From the NCBI GenBank assembly GCA_050742415.1, contig JBOGIF010000215.1, positions 1 to 11,378 on the forward strand: 11,378 nt of DNA, given 5' to 3'. Origin of the DNA: JBOGIF01 sp050742415 (GTDB taxonomy: Bacteria; Actinomycetota; Acidimicrobiia; Acidimicrobiales; AC-14). Positions 1 through 6,238 of this stretch are shown one piece after another. A model generated the notes under the pieces. The model was not told where the DNA came from and did no database searches. It saw only the letters and a list, made by a program, of their open reading frames with translations. Each line of letters starts with the position of its first letter. Within the stretch, counting starts at the first letter, position 1. The translations under genes and the position numbers were made by a program.

Positions 1-27
1 GCCCGGGCCCGTCGGCCGGTCCCGGGC
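1..27. other. GC-rich inverted repeat downstream of the YceI gene
   Basis: GCCCGGG at 1-7 pairs with CCCGGGC at 21-27 around a 13-nt loop. It begins 11 bases beyond the stop codon of the YceI-like gene on the minus strand, where a terminator could lie. No T tract is visible and the window edge cuts the context, so termination is only a possibility. Confidence 0.25.
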
Positions 28-37
28 CGTCGCCGAC

Positions 38-742
38 CTAGGGCTGGGGCTCGAAGAGCAGGAGGAACTCCAGCTCGCCGCGGTCCCCTGTCTTGGCGGG
101 ACCGAAGCTCGGGTTGGGGATCCCCCACTCGGCGAAGACCACGGGGACGCTTCCGGCCGCCTGGATCCGCCCAGCTGTGCGCTTGGCGGTGAGCTCCAGC
201 GTCACCGGCTTGGTGGTCCCCCGGAGCGTGAGGGTCCCCTTGGCCGTGAACTTGGCCTCGGCGCCCTCGACGGGCAGGGACTGCAGAGCGATCGGATCGG
301 TCAGTTCGAAGGTGGCCTTAGGGTAGGTGGCCACGTCCATGATCCGGCCCCGGAACTGGTTGTCGCGCCGGTTCTCGTCGCTCGCCACCGTGGCCATGTC
401 GACGGCGAACGAGCCCGCCGTCACCGCGCTGGAGCTCAGCTCAAAGCTGCCGGTAACCGCTTCCGTGCGGCCGACCGCCTCGGCATCCTGGCCGAACAGG
501 ATCTCCTTGACCCGGTAGCCGGCCTGGCTGCCAGCGGCAACCTTCCAGGTGCCTTCGAGGTCTCCGTCCAACGTGGACGTTCCGCCGCCCGTCGATCCCG
601 GCACCGACGACCCTGGCGCCGAGTCGACCGTCAGTCGCTCCGGGGCATCGTCGCGGCCGAACTGGATGTAGGCCCAAGTGCATCCGACCACCAGGACCAC
701 CAGAGCGACGGGGATCCCGATCAGCTTGAGCGTGCGGCGCAT
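38..742 (-). CDS. Membrane-anchored YceI-family protein
   Basis: This encodes a 234-residue protein with one N-terminal membrane segment (about residues 7-26). A Ser/Gly-rich linker (about 38-58) leads into a YceI-like lipocalin-fold domain (about 62-232). The domain shows the family pattern: GTWKV near its start, VTGSFEL, a VDMATVASDENRRDNQFRG stretch, YPKATFEL, the LTLRGTTKPVTLEL strand pair and a terminal EWGIPNPSFGP/EFLLLFEP section. YceI proteins bind isoprenoid or other hydrophobic ligands outside the cytoplasm; the ligand here is unknown. ATG 742 was chosen because AAGGAG lies 11 nt upstream and the membrane segment follows at once. The frame stays open upstream to 898 but that stretch overlaps the preceding gene and has no domain signal. 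It is the last gene of the minus-strand stress-like cluster, 113 nt after the DUF5666-like gene. The family call is firm; the role is inferred. Confidence 0.88.
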   Translation of the reverse strand: MRRTLKLIGIPVALVVLVVGCTWAYIQFGRDDAPERLTVDSAPGSSVPGSTGGGTSTLDGDLEGTWKVAAGSQAGYRVKEILFGQDAEAVGRTEAVTGSFELSSSAVTAGSFAVDMATVASDENRRDNQFRGRIMDVATYPKATFELTDPIALQSLPVEGAEAKFTAKGTLTLRGTTKPVTLELTAKRTAGRIQAAGSVPVVFAEWGIPNPSFGPAKTGDRGELEFLLLFEPQP

Positions 743-786
743 GTGGTTGTCGTCTCCTTCTGGTCCTTCTGGCGACAGGAATGGCA

Positions 787-825
787 CGGCCCTCGCGGCC
801 GAGAGAACGGTAGGCGCGAGGGCCG
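787..825 (-). terminator. Intergenic 11-bp perfect stem-loop
   Basis: Bases 787-797 (CGGCCCTCGCG) are the exact reverse complement of 815-825, leaving a 17-nt loop. It sits in the 113-nt gap between the DUF5666-like stop (856) and the YceI-like start (742). No T tract follows on the minus strand, so it may be a weak or partial terminator, or an RNA-stability hairpin that changes the output of YceI relative to upstream genes. I see no convincing separate promoter for YceI in the gap. Confidence 0.4.
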
Positions 826-855
826 ACGACGGGCGGCGGTTGGGGCTAGGTATCG

Positions 856-1458
856 CTAGTTCGGCGTGTCGGGAGCCTTCGGGCGGCCCGGGGCCCAACG
901 GTCGCGGATGGCGCCGATCTGGGTCCCGTCGTGGATGGCGACGGCGCTGGCCTTTCCGTCCTTGACCACGGCCATCACGCCCACCTGGTCACCCGTCTTC
1001 ACGTCGTCGATCCCACTGTTGCCGGCGTTGACGAGCGTGTTGTCGTCGACGGTATAGGTGCGGCTGAACCCGTCCTCGCTCTTCACGGTGATCGAGCTGG
1101 CGCTGACCGCCGTGGCCTCACCCCGCTGGGTGGCCATGGTCTGGTAGCCGCCGCCCGGCGCCTTGGTGGTGAACTCGCCATGGATGCCGCCCATGGCGAA
1201 GCCGATGCCCGGCCGGCCACCGGGGCCGTGACCGCCGGGGGCCCCCAGGCGCGGGCCACGGGGGCCGTCGGCCGTAGCCGGCGCCTTGGTGGTAGTGGTC
1301 GGGCCGTCGGTCTGGGCGGCCGCCACGCCGAGGCCGGCGAGGGTCATACCGAGGGCGGCACCTCCGGCGATCAGGCCCGAGCGCAGCCTGCTTCCGGGCC
1401 GAGGGGTCGACGTTGCGCCGTCGCCTTGAGGGCTGGTCGGGTCGGTTGTCTCTGTCAT
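856..1458 (-). CDS. Anchored extracytoplasmic protein with a DUF5666-like domain
   Basis: This encodes a 200-residue protein. A short polar cytoplasmic tail (1-26) precedes one hydrophobic segment (about 27-48, ending AAAQT), which is a membrane anchor or uncleaved signal. A low-complexity Thr/Gly/Pro stretch (about 50-105) follows. The C-terminal part (about 107-182) reads like DUF5666, a small beta-rich OB-like domain: ATAVSASSITVKSEDG, then TYTVDDNTLVNAG, then VKTGDQVGVMAVVKDGKASAVAI. No catalytic residues are evident. The ATG at 1458 has GAAGGAG 7 nt upstream, so the start is well supported. It lies 44 nt after the HtrA-type protease and is co-oriented with the regulator/kinase/protease genes. 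It is plausibly a cell-surface product of the same regulon. The domain assignment is by pattern only. Confidence 0.75.
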   Translation of the reverse strand: MTETTDPTSPQGDGATSTPRPGSRLRSGLIAGGAALGMTLAGLGVAAAQTDGPTTTTKAPATADGPRGPRLGAPGGHGPGGRPGIGFAMGGIHGEFTTKAPGGGYQTMATQRGEATAVSASSITVKSEDGFSRTYTVDDNTLVNAGNSGIDDVKTGDQVGVMAVVKDGKASAVAIHDGTQIGAIRDRWAPGRPKAPDTPN

Positions 1459-1487
1459 CTCATCTCTCCTTCGGGGTTTTCGGGCAT

Positions 1488-1508
1488 CTCAACTGTCAAC
1501 TTTCAACT
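1488..1508. repeat. Three tandem 7-bp repeats across the protease stop codon
   Basis: The plus strand reads CTCAACT, GTCAACT, TTCAACT at 1488-1494, 1495-1501 and 1502-1508: three heptads differing only in the first base. The protease stop codon (TGA, minus strand, 1505-1503) lies in the third copy. On the minus strand this is AGTTGA-type repeats 30-50 nt ahead of the DUF5666-like start. Heptads are too short and off-period for a typical OmpR-type site, so the role is unknown. Confidence 0.6.
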
Positions 1509-2720
1509 GGCGGGCTGGGCTGCGAGGGTGGCCTGGACCACCACCTCCTCGCCCCGGAAGACACGGAGCGGCACGCTCTCGCCGGGGCGGTGGGACTGGA
1601 TGGCGGAGATGAGTGCGGCGGCGCCGTCCACCGGCTTGTCGCCGACGGCGGTGATCAGATCGCCGGCGCGGATCCCGGCGTTGGCCGCCGGGGAACCGCT
1701 CTCCACGCTCACGACTTTGGCGCCTCGGCTCCCGTCGTCGGGGTCAGCGGTCTGCACACCGAGGAAGCCGCGCTGCGGCGCCGGCTGGTGGCCCCGGAGG
1801 CGCTCGACGACCGGCATGGCCTGGTCGACCGCGATGGCGAAGCCGATGTTCTCGGCTGCCGTCCCGCGAGCCGACGTGGCCACTGCGCTGTTGATGCCGA
1901 CCACCTGGCCGGAGGCGTTGACCAGCGGGCCGCCGGAGTTGCCCGAGCTGATGGAGGCATCGGTCTGGATCAGGCCGGTCATGGTGCCGGACTCGGTGTC
2001 GAGCGAGCGGTCGAGCGCCGAGACGATGCCGCGGGTGACGGTGGGCCCACCTCTCAGGGCGAGGGCGTTGCCTATGGCCACCACGTCGTCTCCCACCCGG
2101 ACGTCGGCGGAGCGGCCCAGCTGGGCCACCGGCAGGCCGCTGGCGCCGGCGATCCGCAGCAGGGCCAGGTCGGCCGCGGTGTCGGCACCGATCACCTCGG
2201 CGTCGCGGGCCTGGGCCTCGCCGGCCAGGGTGACCCGCGCCGTCGTCGCACCCTCGACCACGTGGGCGTTGGTGAGGACCTCGCCGGCGGCGGTCAGGAT
2301 CACGCCGGTACCGGCCGACGTCGCGCCACCCAGGCGGCCGCGGCGTTCGACCTGGACGGAGACGACGGCCGGGCCGGCCTTGGCCACCACACCGGCGACG
2401 TCGAGTTGAGCGCCGGCCAGGCTCGCCGAGGGTGCGTCGCTCGCGGCGCTGTTCGATGTGCTCGACGCGGTCGACGATTGGCTGGGAGCCGGGTCCTGGT
2501 CGATGGCCCGGGTGATGACCGACCCCGCGGTGCCGCCCAGGAGGGCGGCGAGCACCACCGCCGCCGCCACGCCGCGGTGGCTACGGGGGCGCAAGTGGCC
2601 GCCGGCGAGGACGGGGGGCGGTCCCGCGGGCGGTAGATCGGGAGGGGACGCCTCCGGACTGCCGACGTCGGGCGGCTCCAGGATGGTCGAACCGGCGCCG
2701 GCGAAGGGAGAGGTCTCCAT
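1503..2720 (-). CDS. Membrane-anchored HtrA/DegP-type serine protease with PDZ domain (PepD-like)
   Basis: This encodes a 405-residue S1C-family protease. A Pro-rich cytoplasmic tail (1-48) precedes a membrane segment (about 50-68), a Ser/Thr/Ala linker (78-103), a trypsin-like domain (about 108-310) and one PDZ domain (about 316-402). The triad is complete: His153 in LTNAHVVEG, Asp184 in ADLALLRI, Ser262 in SSGNSGGPL. HtrA proteases degrade or refold damaged proteins outside the membrane, with PDZ-controlled activation. The gene follows the sensor kinase, an order identical to mprA-mprB-pepD of mycobacteria. I prefer ATG 2720, which has GGGAG just upstream, although the spacing is short. A GTG at 2765 touches the kinase stop but has no ribosome-binding site, and the stretch between holds a putative regulator box and hairpin. 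The family call is certain; the start is moderately sure. Confidence 0.93.
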   Translation of the reverse strand: METSPFAGAGSTILEPPDVGSPEASPPDLPPAGPPPVLAGGHLRPRSHRGVAAAVVLAALLGGTAGSVITRAIDQDPAPSQSSTASSTSNSAASDAPSASLAGAQLDVAGVVAKAGPAVVSVQVERRGRLGGATSAGTGVILTAAGEVLTNAHVVEGATTARVTLAGEAQARDAEVIGADTAADLALLRIAGASGLPVAQLGRSADVRVGDDVVAIGNALALRGGPTVTRGIVSALDRSLDTESGTMTGLIQTDASISSGNSGGPLVNASGQVVGINSAVATSARGTAAENIGFAIAVDQAMPVVERLRGHQPAPQRGFLGVQTADPDDGSRGAKVVSVESGSPAANAGIRAGDLITAVGDKPVDGAAALISAIQSHRPGESVPLRVFRGEEVVVQATLAAQPAS

Positions 2721-2721
2721 G

Positions 2722-2751
2722 ACTCCCAGGATGACGGGCCGTCCTGGGAGT
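2722..2751 (-). promoter_or_regulatory. Perfect inverted repeat covering the protease ribosome-binding site
   Basis: ACTCCCAGGA at 2722-2731 and its exact reverse complement at 2742-2751 enclose a 10-nt loop. In mRNA read from the minus strand the distal arm contains the GGGAG that serves the protease ATG at 2720. Folding would hide the ribosome-binding site on messages reading through from the kinase gene. A ribosome finishing the kinase at 2766 would reach the edge of the stem and might open it, which would couple the two genes. The repeat is seen directly; the control role is inferred. Confidence 0.5.
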
Positions 2752-2761
2752 TGGCTGTGAG
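2743..2761 (-). promoter_or_regulatory. Putative response-regulator box upstream of the protease gene
   Basis: The minus strand reads CTCACAGC-N3-CTCCCAGG, two related 8-bp direct repeats (6 of 8 bases shared) with an 11-bp period, the geometry used by OmpR/PhoB-type regulators. The same 19 bp occurs with two changes at 5048-5066, upstream of the regulator gene. The match resumes in register at CGTCAT (2736-2731), giving 25 identical bases of 32. It lies wholly between the kinase stop and the protease ATG, suggesting an internal promoter for the protease. Confidence 0.55.
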
Positions 2762-2765
2762 CCAC

Positions 2766-4298
2766 CTACGGACTTGATGGGACCTGCGAGGTGGCGTCCG
2801 TGGCGTCCGTGGCGTCCGGCTCGGGCCGATCCGGAGCCGAGCCGCCCACGGGCAGCTCGACGACGAACCGGCTTCCCCGGCCCGGCCGGGACTCCACCGT
2901 GGCCCGGCCTCCGTGGGCTTCGGCGATGGCCGCCACTATGGCCAAGCCGAGGCCCGTGCCACCTGCGGTGCCACCCCCACCCCCACTGCCACCGCCGGCG
3001 CGCGCCCGCGACGAGTCCGCCCGGTAGAACCGCTCGAAGACCCGGGCGGCCACGTCGGGCTCGAGCCCCGGACCCTCGTCGGCCACCTCCAGGCGGGCCA
3101 GGGCGCCGGTGGCCGTCACCGACACCCTCACCGGGGTGCCGGCCGGCGTGTGGGTGCGGGCGTTGGCCAGAAGGTTGGCCACCACCTGGCGCAGCCTCAT
3201 CTCGTCGCCGCTTACGACCACCGGGTCGGCGACGAGATCGAAAGGCCGGTCCGGCTCCACCGTACGGGCGTCGGCGACCCCGTCGGCCGCTACCTCATCG
3301 AGGCGGACGCCAGCCCGCTCCAAGGGCCGGCGCTGGTCCAGGCGGGCGAGCAGGAGCAGGTCCTCCACCAGCCCGGCCATCCGTCGGGCCTCCTGCTCCA
3401 TGCGGCGCATGGCCTCGGCCAGCTCCTCCTCGCTGCGCAGACCGCCGGCGCGCCACAGCTCGGCGTAGCCCTGGATCGACGTGAGGGGCGTTCGCAGCTC
3501 ATGGGAGGCGTCGGCAGCGAAACGCCGGACCCGGGCCTCCGACGCCTCGCGCGCCCGGAACGCCTCCTCGATGCGCTCCAGCATGGAGTTCACGGCGTTG
3601 CCCATCCGCCCGGCCTCCGTCCGGTCGTCGACATTCTCGACTCGGCGAGAGAGGTCGCCGCCAGTGATGGCGTCGGCCGTACGGACCATGTCCTGCAGGG
3701 GGTGGACGCCCAGGCGCAGCACCCACCACGACACGACGGCCAGCGCGAGCAGCACCGCTCCGGATCCGACCACCTGAACCAGCCGGATTCGGGCGAGGGT
3801 GGCCTCCACCTCGTCGAGGCTGACGCCGACCACGATGACCCTGGCCTCGGCAGGACCGATCACGGTGACCAGCCGCCACGAGCTGTCGCCGGACTCGGCC
3901 GGGGCGGTGAAAGGCTCGGGGGACTGGCGAGGGCTCAGGTGGCGCAGGACCTCGTCGGACGTCAACCGTGGCGGGGGCTTGGCATCGTCGTCGAGGGCGG
4001 AGCTGAGGCGGACCAGCGCGCCGCTGCGAGGATCGCCCACGGCGATGAAGTACTCGGTGAAGGCCTCGCCCTGCCCGTCCGCCTGCCCTCCTGCTTGGGC
4101 ACCTCCGAGCCCGCCGAAGCGCCCGACCTCGCCCCGGAAGAACGGCCGGCTCCCCAGCGGCACGGCGGCCGTCACCAGCTGGCGGTCGAGCCGGTTGAGC
4201 AGGAACGAGTTGAAGGTCCTAGACAGCGCCAGGTTCGTCCCCACGAGAACGGCGGCCACGGCCAGGAAGCCCACGAGCACGCGCCGCCGCAGGGACAC
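2766..4298 (-). CDS. HAMP-containing sensor histidine kinase (MprB-like)
   Basis: This encodes a 510-residue transmembrane kinase. TM1 is about 7-27, an extracytoplasmic sensor region spans about 28-172, TM2 about 174-195 and HAMP about 196-248. The HisKA domain carries phospho-acceptor His266 in ASHELRTPLTS. In the HATPase domain (about 365-483) the N box lies at LANLLANA-type residues 374-380, the G1 box is DEGPGL (407-412), the F box FERFY (421-425) and the G2 box GTGLGL (447-452). It should phosphorylate the regulator encoded 12 nt upstream. The GTG start has GGGAG 7 nt before it, next to the regulator's stop. The lid between F and G2 boxes holds a Gly-rich insertion (about 433-446), and the C-terminal tail has three Asp-Ala-Thr repeats. 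The sensor region resembles no ligand-binding domain I recognise. The next gene is an HtrA protease, so a protein-folding signal in the envelope is likely. Confidence 0.92.
   Translation of the reverse strand: MSLRRRVLVGFLAVAAVLVGTNLALSRTFNSFLLNRLDRQLVTAAVPLGSRPFFRGEVGRFGGLGGAQAGGQADGQGEAFTEYFIAVGDPRSGALVRLSSALDDDAKPPPRLTSDEVLRHLSPRQSPEPFTAPAESGDSSWRLVTVIGPAEARVIVVGVSLDEVEATLARIRLVQVVGSGAVLLALAVVSWWVLRLGVHPLQDMVRTADAITGGDLSRRVENVDDRTEAGRMGNAVNSMLERIEEAFRAREASEARVRRFAADASHELRTPLTSIQGYAELWRAGGLRSEEELAEAMRRMEQEARRMAGLVEDLLLLARLDQRRPLERAGVRLDEVAADGVADARTVEPDRPFDLVADPVVVSGDEMRLRQVVANLLANARTHTPAGTPVRVSVTATGALARLEVADEGPGLEPDVAARVFERFYRADSSRARAGGGSGGGGGTAGGTGLGLAIVAAIAEAHGGRATVESRPGRGSRFVVELPVGGSAPDRPEPDATDATDATSQVPSSP
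2791..2817. repeat. Three perfect 9-bp tandem repeats in the kinase C-terminal tail
   Basis: GTGGCGTCC occurs three times end to end at 2791-2799, 2800-2808 and 2809-2817 (plus strand). On the coding strand it encodes Asp-Ala-Thr three times, beyond the ATPase domain. Copy-number change would keep frame, so this is probably neutral expansion of an unstructured tail. Confidence 0.8.
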
Positions 4299-4310
4299 GG
4301 GGCCGCTCCC

Positions 4311-4982
<672 letters not shown>

Positions 4983-5032
4983 CGCCCGCTCCCCCGCGGC
5001 GCCGGCTCGGGCCTGAGATTCCACGGCCACCA

Positions 5033-5038
5033 ACTATG
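5033..5038 (-). promoter_or_regulatory. Possible -10 element of the regulator operon
   Basis: CATAGT on the minus strand (5038-5033) matches the TATAAT consensus at four positions. It begins 10 bases past the repeated 8+8 box (5048-5066), whose first half occupies the -35 position. No good -35 hexamer is seen, as expected of an activator-dependent promoter. The start site would be about 44 nt ahead of ATG 4982. Confidence 0.35.
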
Positions 5039-5047
5039 ACGCCTGAT

Positions 5048-5066
5048 CCTGGGAGTCCGCTGTGAG
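5048..5066 (-). promoter_or_regulatory. Putative response-regulator box upstream of the regulator gene
   Basis: The minus strand reads CTCACAGC-N3-CTCCCAGG, two direct half-sites 11 bp apart. Seventeen of 19 bases match the copy at 2743-2761 before the protease. Location just upstream of a -10-like element and 65 nt from the ATG fits autoregulation by the OmpR-type protein. Binding is inferred, not shown. Confidence 0.55.
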
Positions 5067-5271
5067 CTCAATCCTTAGGATCGTTACAGACCGGATCGAC
5101 GACCTGCGGCGCCAGCTGCGGTTCCATGTCTCCGAACCACGGCGATGGTCCGGCCTGCTGCGGCGCACGGCGTTGGCACGAGCCATCCAGGGGTCCAACA
5201 GCATCGAGGGCTACGTGGTGAACCTCGACGACGCGCTCGCCGCCGTCGAGGGCGAAGAGCCCAGCGCCACC
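5062..5271 (+). pseudogene. N-terminal remnant of a Fic-family protein gene
   Basis: The frame from GTG 5062 encodes about 70 residues resembling the N-terminal part of actinobacterial Fic proteins. The recognisable piece is RTALARAIQGSNSIEG followed by NLDDALAAVEGEEP (about residues 35-67), which includes an (S/N)xxIEG motif of the kind found in Fic inhibitory helices. After residue 70 similarity stops. The frame stays open to 5409 but runs through the antitoxin promoter and start in another reading frame. The catalytic HPFxxGNGR core is absent. It is therefore a truncated gene, unlikely to AMPylate anything. Its 5' end overlaps the regulator's promoter region, and a stop (5044-5046) bars extension upstream. 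The truncation next to an intact toxin-antitoxin pair suggests replacement of the missing part by recombination. Identification is from motif memory. Confidence 0.6.
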
Positions 5272-5281
5272 GGTCGCCGCG

Positions 5282-5316
5282 TGGACTACCCTGTAGCGCG
5301 CTGGACTACCTATGCT
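5282..5316 (+). promoter_or_regulatory. Promoter/operator region of the toxin-antitoxin pair
   Basis: TGGACTACC occurs at 5282-5290 and again at 5302-5310, exactly 20 bp (about two helical turns) apart, with the 8-bp palindrome AGCGCGCT (5295-5302) between. A -10-like TATGCT follows at 5311-5316, only 8 nt before ATG 5325, so the message may be leaderless or nearly so. Repeats touching the -10 fit autorepression by the ribbon-helix-helix antitoxin. Binding is inferred. Confidence 0.5.
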
Positions 5317-5324
5317 AGGGGGTT

Positions 5325-5747
5325 ATGGCTCGACCCACATCTTTTCGGCTTTCCGAGGACCTGCGCTCCCGGCTCGAGGACGAGGCATCGAGGCGGGGGG
5401 CCTCGGTGACCGCTGTGGTGGCGTCGATGCTCGACGAGGGCCTCAAGACACGACGTTTCCCGGGCATCGTCTACCGGGACGGTCCCACCGGCCGACGAGC
5501 GGGAGTGCTGGGAGGTCCCGACGTTTGGGAGATCGTGCGTGCTGTCCGCGACACACCCGGAAACGGCGAGGAGCGGATCCGGTCCCTGGCTCACCAGGTC
5601 GACTTGCCGATCAGCCGGGTCAGGTCCGCTCTCGACTTCTACGGTGCCTTCCCGACCGAGATCGACCTGAGGATCGAGGCTGACGAGCTGGCGATGGACC
5701 GGGTGCGTCACCTGACTGATCGCCGCGACCGGTTGATCAAAGGGTGA
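5325..5747 (+). CDS. Ribbon-helix-helix antitoxin-like protein with DUF433-like C-terminal domain
   Basis: This encodes a 140-residue protein. Residues 1-42 look like a ribbon-helix-helix DNA-binding domain: the strand PTSFRLSEDL, then helices through LEDEASRRGASVTAVVASMLDEGL. Residues 45-115 (FPGIVYRDGPTGRRAGVLGG, then DVWEIV, then LAHQVDLPISRVRSALDFYGAFPTEID) resemble the DUF433-like winged-helix antitoxin fold, which usually recognises and blocks a PIN-like partner. The last 25 residues are charged and helical. The start has a purine run AGGGGG close to ATG, and a promoter with repeats lies immediately upstream. The stop overlaps the next gene by four bases (GTGA), which is typical of toxin-antitoxin pairs. 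The protein should bind its own promoter and the DUF5615 protein. The role is inferred from architecture and pairing. Confidence 0.8.
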   Translation: MARPTSFRLSEDLRSRLEDEASRRGASVTAVVASMLDEGLKTRRFPGIVYRDGPTGRRAGVLGGPDVWEIVRAVRDTPGNGEERIRSLAHQVDLPISRVRSALDFYGAFPTEIDLRIEADELAMDRVRHLTDRRDRLIKG

Positions 5748-6091
5748 AGTGGATGCTCGACGAGATGCTCCCGCCGGCCGCTGCCACCGAGCTCAACGAG
5801 CGCGGCCACGATGCGGTCTCGGTCCACCATGTCGACCTCCGGGGCGCCCCCGATGAGGTTGTGTTCGATCTCGCCGTCGAGGAGGGGCGCGTCATGGTCA
5901 CCGAGGACTTTGGCGACTATTCGGCGCTCATCGAACAACGACTCGGAGCGGAGAAGCCCTGCGTCCCCGTCGTCTTCGTCCGCAGGTCGGACCTTGCCGG
6001 CCACGGGGCCCTTGCCAACCACCTGGCCCGGCGGCTCGACGCCTGGGCCAGCGACAACCCTGAGCCCTACGTAGGGCCTCACTGGCCGTAG
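5744..6091 (+). CDS. DUF5615 PIN-like toxin-family protein
   Basis: This encodes a 115-residue protein of the DUF5615 (PIN-like, Mut7-C-related) type. The N-terminus MKWMLDEMLPP is the family signature (Asp6, Glu7), followed by LNERGHDAVSV, then DEVVFDLAVEEGRVMVTEDFGDYS with acidic Glu54, Asp55 and Asp58 that could form a metal site, and VPVVFVR in a late strand. PIN-like toxins are usually RNases; nuclease activity of this subfamily is less well established than for VapC. It starts at GTG, overlapping the antitoxin stop by 4 nt, with AAAGG just upstream; an alternative ATG at 5753 would remove the conserved first strand. The length is normal for the family, so the pair looks intact. Its last 13 nt overlap, tail to tail, a kinase gene fragment on the other strand. 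Confidence 0.82.
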   Translation: MKWMLDEMLPPAAATELNERGHDAVSVHHVDLRGAPDEVVFDLAVEEGRVMVTEDFGDYSALIEQRLGAEKPCVPVVFVRRSDLAGHGALANHLARRLDAWASDNPEPYVGPHWP

Positions 6092-6180
6092 GACGCGATA
6101 GGCAGCCGGCCGGTGACGGTCGTGCCGGCGCCCGGGTGGGACACGATCTCCAGAGTGCCGTCGAGAGCGGCGATGACCCC
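6079..6180 (-). pseudogene. C-terminal fragment of a histidine kinase ATPase domain
   Basis: On the minus strand the codons ending at TGA 6081-6079 read VIAALDGTLEIVS, HPGAGTTVTG and RLPIA. This is the standard end of a GHKL/HATPase_c domain, as in kinases that partner LuxR-type regulators (ALDGxLxIxSxPGxGTxVxxxLP). Only about 33 codons remain. Upstream of 6180 the frame loses similarity, exactly where a 16-bp inverted repeat begins. There is no start codon, promoter or catalytic motif, so it is a remnant. It differs from the intact kinase at 2766-4298 (which ends ATVESRPGRGSRFVVELP), so it derives from another gene. It overlaps the toxin's 3' end by 13 nt. Confidence 0.6.
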
Positions 6181-6238
6181 CCCCGAACTGGTGACACCAG
6201 GCCCCCAGGGCGCTAGCCCGCGTGTCACCGGTTCGGGG
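6181..6238. terminator. 16-bp inverted repeat between convergent genes
   Basis: CCCCGAACTGGTGACA (6181-6196) and TGTCACCGGTTCGGGG (6223-6238) are reverse complements with one mismatch, around a 26-nt loop that itself holds GGGC/GCCC. The stop codon of the membrane-protein gene (6227-6225, minus) lies in the second arm. Position between the converging toxin gene and the long minus-strand operon suits a two-way terminator, although no T tract follows on either side. It also marks the edge of the kinase fragment, so it may be a recombination scar. Confidence 0.5.

Noticed and set aside
931..2409. Long plus-strand open frame of 492 codons opposite the DUF5666-like and protease genes
   Set aside because: It has no domain pattern and lies antisense to genes with clear motifs; long antisense frames are expected in GC-rich DNA.
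2720..2765. GTG 2765 as the protease start
   Set aside because: No ribosome-binding site precedes it and the extra 15 codons coincide with the regulator box and hairpin; ATG 2720 is preferred, though not proven.
5071..5081. Short palindrome ATCCTTAGGAT near the regulator promoter
   Set aside because: Only 5-bp arms and no second copy found; likely chance, and it lies inside the Fic remnant.
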